This document shows positions 1 to 4,276 of a stretch of 6,028 nucleotides of DNA, piece after piece (within the stretch, counting starts at the first letter, position 1; every line of letters begins with the position of its first letter). The notes under the pieces are model-generated. The model searched no databases and had not been told where the DNA came from. It saw nothing but the letters and a program-made list of their open reading frames with translations. Origin of the DNA: Verrucomicrobiia bacterium (GTDB taxonomy: Bacteria > Verrucomicrobiota > Verrucomicrobiia > Limisphaerales > JAUIHU01); the NCBI GenBank assembly GCA_030432175.1, contig JAUIHU010000298.1, positions 1 through 6,028 on the forward strand. The letters run 5' to 3'. A program made the translations under genes and the position numbers.

Positions 1-127
1 CCTTCACCCGACGGTACGATTTGTCGCTCTTGAGATCCTCATACACCACATTGGCCGGCAGCAATAAATGCCCCCACTCCGCATCCTGATATCCATGCCC
101 CGCAAAGTAGAACACCAGTAAATCCTC
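1..127. repeat. Left copy of 127-bp direct terminal repeat
   Basis: Identical base for base to 5902-6028, both copies ending flush with the window edges and in the same orientation. The corresponding stretch of the complete paralog (about 3343-3469) differs at 7 positions, so this is not just conserved caspase coding. An overlap running exactly to both ends is the usual sign of a contig that closes on itself. 127 is also a common maximum k-mer in short-read assembly, so its length may be technical. Confidence 0.95.
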
Positions 128-346
128 AGGCCCCAACCCCTCTCGCAACTCCCTCACCGAATGCTCAATCGTGTGGTTGTCCACCTTGATCGAGGACATT
201 TCACTCGTCAGCAATCGTGTCCGAGAAAAACCACAATCATCCAACACACCCTTCATCAACGTCGCGTCACTCACCGCCCAGTCCAGATTCGTGATCTGGT
301 CATCCTGATAGCGATTCACTCCTACGATGACGGCGCGCTTTTCCAT
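1..346 (-). CDS. Caspase-like (peptidase C14) protein, N-terminal part; cut at window start
   Basis: Encodes the first 115 residues of a caspase-like protease, beginning MEKRAVIVGVNRYQ and running past the catalytic-His motif YFAGHG (His84). The catalytic Cys lies beyond the window edge. The ATG at 346 is chosen because the frame upstream has no ATG, GTG or TTG before a stop near 419-421, and because the paralog starts at the same residue. No Shine-Dalgarno sequence precedes it; a putative promoter shared with the paralog ends 11 nt upstream. Bases 1-127 are identical to 5902-6028 and the frames agree: position 115 here corresponds to 6016, and 346 minus 115 is 77 codons. This piece is therefore most simply the missing N-terminus of the gene at 4277-6028, together 656 residues. 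Alternatively it is a third paralog sharing 127 exact bases. The spacer to the stop of the gene upstream on its strand is 324 bp. Confidence 0.9.
   Translation of the reverse strand, partial: MEKRAVIVGVNRYQDDQITNLDWAVSDATLMKGVLDDCGFSRTRLLTSEMSSIKVDNHTIEHSVRELREGLGPEDLLVFYFAGHGYQDAEWGHLLLPANVVYEDLKSDKSYRRVK
78..217. repeat. 140-bp exact match to 3420-3559 (intragenic)
   Basis: This part of the caspase coding region matches 3420-3559 without a single difference, synonymous sites included, while flanking bases differ (77 versus 3419, 218 versus 3560). It encodes the segment from the SSIKVDNH region through the YFAGHG catalytic-His motif. Complete silent-site identity implies a recent duplication or gene conversion between the two paralogs. 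Confidence 0.9.
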
Positions 347-670
347 GGCTGGTTGAGAGTAAACTGAATCCGTCCGAATTTGGCCACTCTTTTTGGAGGG
401 TTGAGTGTTGAAGAGAAGCTAAACATCACGAGCGTACTAAGCCTCTTGCTTGACGAATTTATGATCAATGTAGAGTGTGCTAAGAAAGTCATGAGGTGAG
501 GATGAGGAAATGTTTTTGCAGTCCTGCTTTATTACTCGTATCTTCTTAAGCAACTTTTCTGCTTTTACGCGATGACGAAATTTTCGCCAAGCTGAAGCCT
601 AGCGTTCCCAAAGACGTCACTCAATTTTAATATCAACCATAGCATCCTTCTCAGCACAAATATATTAATA
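347..670. other. 324-bp intergenic spacer without a supported gene
   Basis: Lies between the stop of the long caspase-FGE gene and the next caspase start. The 49 bases next to the start (347-395) match the equivalent region of the paralog at 44 positions and carry the putative promoter. The rest looks unique and AT-rich, with a small palindrome ATATTAATAT at 662-671 over the upstream gene's stop. One minus-strand frame stays open for about 50 codons but has no ATG. I see no convincing terminator hairpin. Confidence 0.6.
358..386 (-). promoter_or_regulatory. Putative sigma70-like promoter for the caspase gene starting at 346
   Basis: Reading the minus strand, TGGCCA is followed after 17 bases by TTTACT (4/6 match to a TATAAT -10 box; the -35 box is weak), and then 11 bases to the ATG. 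The same boxes with the same spacing precede the paralog. If real, transcription would begin within a few bases of the ATG, giving a nearly leaderless mRNA, in line with the absence of a Shine-Dalgarno sequence. Conservation may instead reflect recent duplication. Confidence 0.3.
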
Positions 671-3600
671 TCATTTCAAAGGGAGCTCCCTTCGTTCCGT
701 CTGATGCTCCGAGCTTCGTTCTATCGACATTCCAATTCCAGATATATTTTTAGGTGCTGGTCTTAACGCCAAACGGAAACCTAAATCATTATATTTGTAT
801 GAAGGCAAATCAAAGTCTCGGTTAGCCGATCGACAACTCTTCTCCAAGTACCGCCAGGAACCGCCCCGGAAGATGCGGTAAATGCCCGAAACAGGACCAC
901 GAGGGTTAGTGGCAGGCATGAACGGATATCCTCCTTCCCAATCTTCACACCATTCCCAAACGTTACCACTCATGTCATATAGTCCCCATGCATTGGGAAG
1001 CTTACTGCCTACAGGTTGAGAACCCTCCTGATCAGCATGTGGATTTGTCCAGTAGCCTTCATCGGCATTCTTTTCATACCAACAATACTTTTTCATGAAG
1101 CTTTCATCTGAGCTAACTCCCCAATAAAATCTAGTCTGTGTGTTAGAACGGCATGAGTATTCCCATTGAGCTTCTGTTGGAAGTAAATACGCATATCCGT
1201 CCGGCAATCTACCAGCTGAACTCTCTTTTAAATTCAATTTTTTGATAAAACTTTGCGTGTCTTCCCAAGACACGTTTTCCAACGGAGCTTTGATCCCTGT
1301 ATCACGGAAATGACTGGGGTTATTTCCCATCAGAGTTTTCCATTCTTCTTGTGTTACTTCATATTTTCCAATCCAAAAACCTTCTGTCAATGTCACCTCA
1401 TGCTGCTTTTCATCAATGTCTCTTTTCAATTCATTCTCTGGACTCCCCATAAGGAATGTTCCTGGATCAATCCAAACCATTTCTAATTCAAGCTCTTTTA
1501 TAGTGTAATCTTCTCCTTTTTGAGGAGGCGACTCATCACTTTGAAATTCATCATTTAATTTTGGAGCTGAACCCAGAGGTTCAGATAAATCGCTTAGCTC
1601 AATCTCTTTAATAATTTTAGAAAATGAATTATTAATTTCTTCACCTAATGGCTTATCTTCTGTTGGAGATTTGATAGCTGTTAAACTTTCTACATTTCCT
1701 TCAGAAGCGGAAAGCGTTCGCACACCGACTATTTCGCTGATCCGCGACCTTTTATTCGACCGACTAATTCCAACCAAACCGTAATAATAATTAGTCTCCG
1801 GACTTAATGGTCCATCCAGATAATTATCACCGTCAATTAACCTTGTATGTATTGGACTCAAACTTTGTGGGGTTTTTCCTCGATATAATTCATACTTTTT
1901 AGCTCGAACATGATCATTGGATAGATCCGCCCTCCAATTCAGCTGTATATACGGTTTACCATCTTTCCCTGTTGACGGGGTCAACTTCAGCCTTTGTGGC
2001 GCATTGGGCGCTGGTGGTTCCCATTGACCTTCATCTCCTTCCCCTAATTCGGTACTACTTTCTCCAGAAAATTCTCCTTTTACGAAATACTGATAAGTTT
2101 TCATTGGCTCGGCGCTTTCATCTAAGAATTCCATTGATCCTGATCGACTGTTAAAATTTTTAATTTCCTCTAATTTCGCCTTACCGGAAAGTTCTTTTCT
2201 AAATAAGACATATCTTTTAACACCGTTGACCGCTTTCCAACTTACCTTAACTCCGTATTCCCCTCCCATCAAATAACCGTCTCTGGCATCCACTTCTATT
2301 GGCCGTTTATCCACATTGTTTGAAACACATTTTCCAAATCCAAGCACTATGGCCAGTGCTAAAACAAACCCAATCAAAACCCACATGGGTTTCCAAGACT
2401 CTGCACCTTTGATCTCAGGTAAACCATCACCTTCAGTTGATTTCGTCACCGAACCAACTTCTACAAGGATCGATTTCAGCCTTTGCTCCCATTTTGCCTC
2501 ATCCAGCGCTTGCCTATTGTTGAACTCCTCAGATCTCTTGGTCTGTATTTCTGCCTCCCCAACATTGGCTTTCCTCGCAGCCTCCTCACGACTTTTTGTT
2601 TCCTCTCCTGGTTTAGCATTTGCTTTACCTCTTCTCTCGGCTTCTTCCACTTCCTTCTGTTTTCGAATACTCTCTTGAATTTCTCGTTCCTTTGCCGCCT
2701 TAGCTTTGGCTAGCCTGTCAGCTTCCTCCCGCTTTTGACGTTCCTTCTCCTGCGATCTGGCTTTCCAAGCAGCTTCTTCCTGCCTTCGACGCTCCTCTTC
2801 CAGAGCTGCAGCCTCAGCTGCCTGCCTCGCTTTCTCCTTTTCTTCCTCTTCCTTCTTTCTTAGTTCCTCAGCCAGTACATCTTCACCCTTCCCCGCCAGC
2901 AACTCGATCACTCCCCCTTCCACTTTGCAAAACGGCTGCTGCTTCCACGACCGATTCTCCGCAGCCATCAACTGATTCATCCGCTCTTGAATCGATTCAA
3001 ATCGTGTTGGAAATCGATACGACTCTCCGGCTTCCCGAGTCGCTTTCAGGTCAGCGATCAATCCATGAGTAAAAACACCTCCCTTATCCTTTAACTCATA
3101 AGACTTCTGGTTTTCACTGCAGCCACAGATGATCCCGACCGGACCTCTCTCCTGGTTGGAGCTGTGACGATCCGTCGCTTTCTCCACCACCAACACCAAA
3201 TCCCGCGCTGTCAGCGGACTCATCCCGGAGTCCAAATCCCGATTTGCTGACTCCACTGAAGTGCGGCAAGCATCCAGCAGGATCAATCTACCGGCTCCCT
3301 GATCCCCCATCAATTCCTCCAGATCACTCACCCTCAAAGCCGCCTTCACCCGACGGTACGATTTGTCGCTTTTCAGATCCTCATAAACCACATTGGCCGG
3401 TAGCAACAAATGACCCCATTCCGCATCCTGATATCCATGCCCCGCAAAGTAGAACACCAGTAAATCCTCAGGCCCCAACCCCTCTCGCAACTCCCTCACC
3501 GAATGCTCAATCGTGTGGTTGTCCACCTTGATCGAGGACATTTCACTCGTCAGCAATCGCGTCTTCGAAAATCCACAATCATCCAACACTCCCTTCATCA

Positions 3601-3688
3601 ACGTCGCGTCACTCACCGCCCAGTCCAGATTCGTGATCTGGTCATCCTGATAGCGATTCACTCCTACGATGACGGCGCGTTTTTCCAT
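671..3688 (-). CDS. Membrane-anchored caspase / coiled-coil / FN3-like / FGE-domain protein (1005 aa)
   Basis: Complete gene with start ATG at 3688 and stop TGA at 671-673. Residues 1-262 form a caspase-like domain with His84 in YFAGHG and Cys141 in LILLDACRTS, so both members of the catalytic dyad are present. Residues ~266-405 are an E/K/R/A-rich coiled coil. Residues ~434-452 form one hydrophobic helix. Residues ~463-660 hold two fibronectin-III-like repeats (patterns such as VSWKAV..VKRYVLFR and LNWRAD..AKKYELYR). Residues ~661-732 are an acidic linker. Residues ~733-978 are an FGE-sulfatase domain (MVWIDPGTF, GKYEVTQ, PTEAQWEY, MSGNVWEWCEDW, FRGGSW, LGFRLAL). The first catalytic Cys of true formylglycine-generating enzymes aligns with Tyr947; only the second, Cys952, remains, so binding is likelier than catalysis. 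With no signal peptide, the helix is inferred to act as a signal anchor with the caspase in the cytoplasm and the FGE domain outside. An in-frame ATG at 3784 would add 32 residues, but the paralog lacks it and the caspase fold begins at MEKRAVIVG. Substrate and ligand are unknown. Confidence 0.93.
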   Translation of the reverse strand: MEKRAVIVGVNRYQDDQITNLDWAVSDATLMKGVLDDCGFSKTRLLTSEMSSIKVDNHTIEHSVRELREGLGPEDLLVFYFAGHGYQDAEWGHLLLPANVVYEDLKSDKSYRRVKAALRVSDLEELMGDQGAGRLILLDACRTSVESANRDLDSGMSPLTARDLVLVVEKATDRHSSNQERGPVGIICGCSENQKSYELKDKGGVFTHGLIADLKATREAGESYRFPTRFESIQERMNQLMAAENRSWKQQPFCKVEGGVIELLAGKGEDVLAEELRKKEEEEKEKARQAAEAAALEEERRRQEEAAWKARSQEKERQKREEADRLAKAKAAKEREIQESIRKQKEVEEAERRGKANAKPGEETKSREEAARKANVGEAEIQTKRSEEFNNRQALDEAKWEQRLKSILVEVGSVTKSTEGDGLPEIKGAESWKPMWVLIGFVLALAIVLGFGKCVSNNVDKRPIEVDARDGYLMGGEYGVKVSWKAVNGVKRYVLFRKELSGKAKLEEIKNFNSRSGSMEFLDESAEPMKTYQYFVKGEFSGESSTELGEGDEGQWEPPAPNAPQRLKLTPSTGKDGKPYIQLNWRADLSNDHVRAKKYELYRGKTPQSLSPIHTRLIDGDNYLDGPLSPETNYYYGLVGISRSNKRSRISEIVGVRTLSASEGNVESLTAIKSPTEDKPLGEEINNSFSKIIKEIELSDLSEPLGSAPKLNDEFQSDESPPQKGEDYTIKELELEMVWIDPGTFLMGSPENELKRDIDEKQHEVTLTEGFWIGKYEVTQEEWKTLMGNNPSHFRDTGIKAPLENVSWEDTQSFIKKLNLKESSAGRLPDGYAYLLPTEAQWEYSCRSNTQTRFYWGVSSDESFMKKYCWYEKNADEGYWTNPHADQEGSQPVGSKLPNAWGLYDMSGNVWEWCEDWEGGYPFMPATNPRGPVSGIYRIFRGGSWRYLEKSCRSANRDFDLPSYKYNDLGFRLALRPAPKNISGIGMSIERSSEHQTERRELPLK
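3420..3559. repeat. 140-bp exact match to 78-217 (intragenic)
   Basis: Copy of the exact intragenic repeat, within the caspase domain of the 1005-residue protein. It is a ready site for homologous recombination between the two genes. Confidence 0.9.
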
Positions 3689-3699
3689 GGCTGGGTTAC

Positions 3700-3728
3700 A
3701 GTAAACTGAATCAGTCCGAATTTGACCA
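3700..3728 (-). promoter_or_regulatory. Putative sigma70-like promoter for the 1005-aa caspase gene
   Basis: Minus strand TGGTCA, 17-bp spacer, TTTACT, then 11 bases to the ATG at 3688. It aligns gap-free with the element before the other paralog, inside a 49-bp block with 5 differences. Beyond this block the two upstream regions are unrelated, so the match stops soon after the proposed -35 box. Confidence 0.3.
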
Positions 3729-3873
3729 CTCTTTTTGAACGGGTGAGAGGTAGCCGGGGGTGATTTAAATCCGGTGGAGCCCACGGACCGCTGAGCCCCA
3801 GCTCGGCGAGTGGAGTCAGCATTTGAAGTAGGTTAAAACAGTAAATAGCCACCCTTAGTGATCAGCCAAAATC
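3729..3873. other. Unique part of the 588-bp spacer, with one hairpin
   Basis: No supported gene. It contains a 10-bp palindrome GATTTAAATC at 3762-3771 and a GC-rich inverted repeat at 3789-3808 (8-base arms CGCTGAGC and GCTCGGCG, loop CCCA, one T-G pair on the plus strand). No T-run follows on either strand, so it does not look like an intrinsic terminator. The minus-strand frame of the downstream gene stays open through part of this region, but start choice argues against its being coding. Confidence 0.45.
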
Positions 3874-4053
3874 TGGGTGTCAAAGATTTTGATACAGTTC
3901 AGTGTTCACATTGAATTGAAATGTATGTATTCACAACTCCTTCAGAGTTGGTTTTGGCTTGAATCTGTAACCCAGGGTAGCGCTTGCCGCGCAACCCTGG
4001 GCTGTGTTGCGGAATCCCGTTGGGATTCAAACTGTGTCCACTTCATATCTTTT
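3874..4053. repeat. Tandem multi-hairpin repeat, unit 1 (180 bp)
   Basis: Begins TGGGTGTCAAAGATT and aligns with unit 2 at a constant 180-base offset without gaps until its last ~20 bases. It holds successive inverted repeats. ACATT/AATGT lies at 3909-3924. CAACTC/GAGTTG lies at 3934-3950. A long stem at 3971-4001 has CCCAGGGT/ACCCTGGG outside and GCGC/GCGC inside, separated by a single A-A mismatch. GAATCCC/GGGATTC lies at 4012-4028. I recall similar interspersed elements in PVC-group genomes but cannot name this one. It is non-coding; open frames here differ between units. Confidence 0.8.
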
Positions 4054-4243
4054 TGGGTGTCAAAGATTATATCCCAGTCCAGTGGATGCATTGAATTGTA
4101 ATGTAACCGTCCACAACTCCTTCAGAGTTGGTTTGGGGGTGGATCTGTAACCCAGAGTAGTGCTCGCCGTGCAACCCTGGGCTGTGTTGCGGAATCTGGT
4201 TGGGATTCAAACTACTTCGACGTCACAACTTTGGGCTATTTTT
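4054..4243. repeat. Tandem multi-hairpin repeat, unit 2 (190 bp)
   Basis: Second unit, starting TGGGTGTCAAAGATT and extended by about 10 bases before the next unit begins. It retains the CAACTC/GAGTTG stem (4114-4130) exactly. The long stem (4151-4181) has one mismatch in the outer arm, and both inner arms have changed from GCGC to GTGC. The last stem (4192-4208) is weakened to GAATCT/GGATTC. Several changes keep pairing only as G-U on the plus-strand RNA. Confidence 0.8.
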
Positions 4244-4260
4244 TGGGTATCAAAGATTTT
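4244..4260. repeat. Truncated start of a third repeat unit
   Basis: TGGGTATCAAAGATTTT differs from the first 17 bases of unit 1 at one position and then passes into AT-rich sequence next to the stop of the upstream gene. It shows the array was longer, or that insertion occurred beside an existing copy. Confidence 0.65.
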
Positions 4261-4276
4261 TAAAATTTTTTCTTAA

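Noticed and set aside
421..600. Roughly 50-codon minus-strand frame ending KFVKQEA in the 324-bp spacer
   Set aside because: No ATG, no ribosome-binding site and no recognisable relative; could be a gene remnant but nothing supports it.
671..1492. Active formylglycine-generating enzyme (sulfatase maturation)
   Set aside because: The first of the two catalytic cysteines is Tyr in both proteins, and no sulfatase gene is nearby; a binding role for the fold fits better.
3503..3709. Plus-strand open frame opposite the caspase domain, also seen at 161-367
   Set aside because: It is present in both paralogs only because the coding sequence on the minus strand is conserved; the translation has no recognisable domain.
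3689..3784. Longer start for the 1005-residue protein at the ATG at 3784 (+32 residues)
   Set aside because: The extra residues are not like a caspase N-terminus, the other paralog has no start codon in the same open frame, and the conserved promoter-like block lies inside this stretch.
3789..3808. Intrinsic terminator in the spacer
   Set aside because: The 8-base stem has no T-run on either side in either orientation.
3877..4101. 74-codon plus-strand frame inside the hairpin repeats
   Set aside because: It spans a repeat boundary, and the second unit does not keep the frame. Its protein-like look (SVTQGSACRATLG) comes from the palindromes.
3874..4260. CRISPR array
   Set aside because: Units are ~180 bp and similar along most of their length, not short repeats separated by unique spacers.
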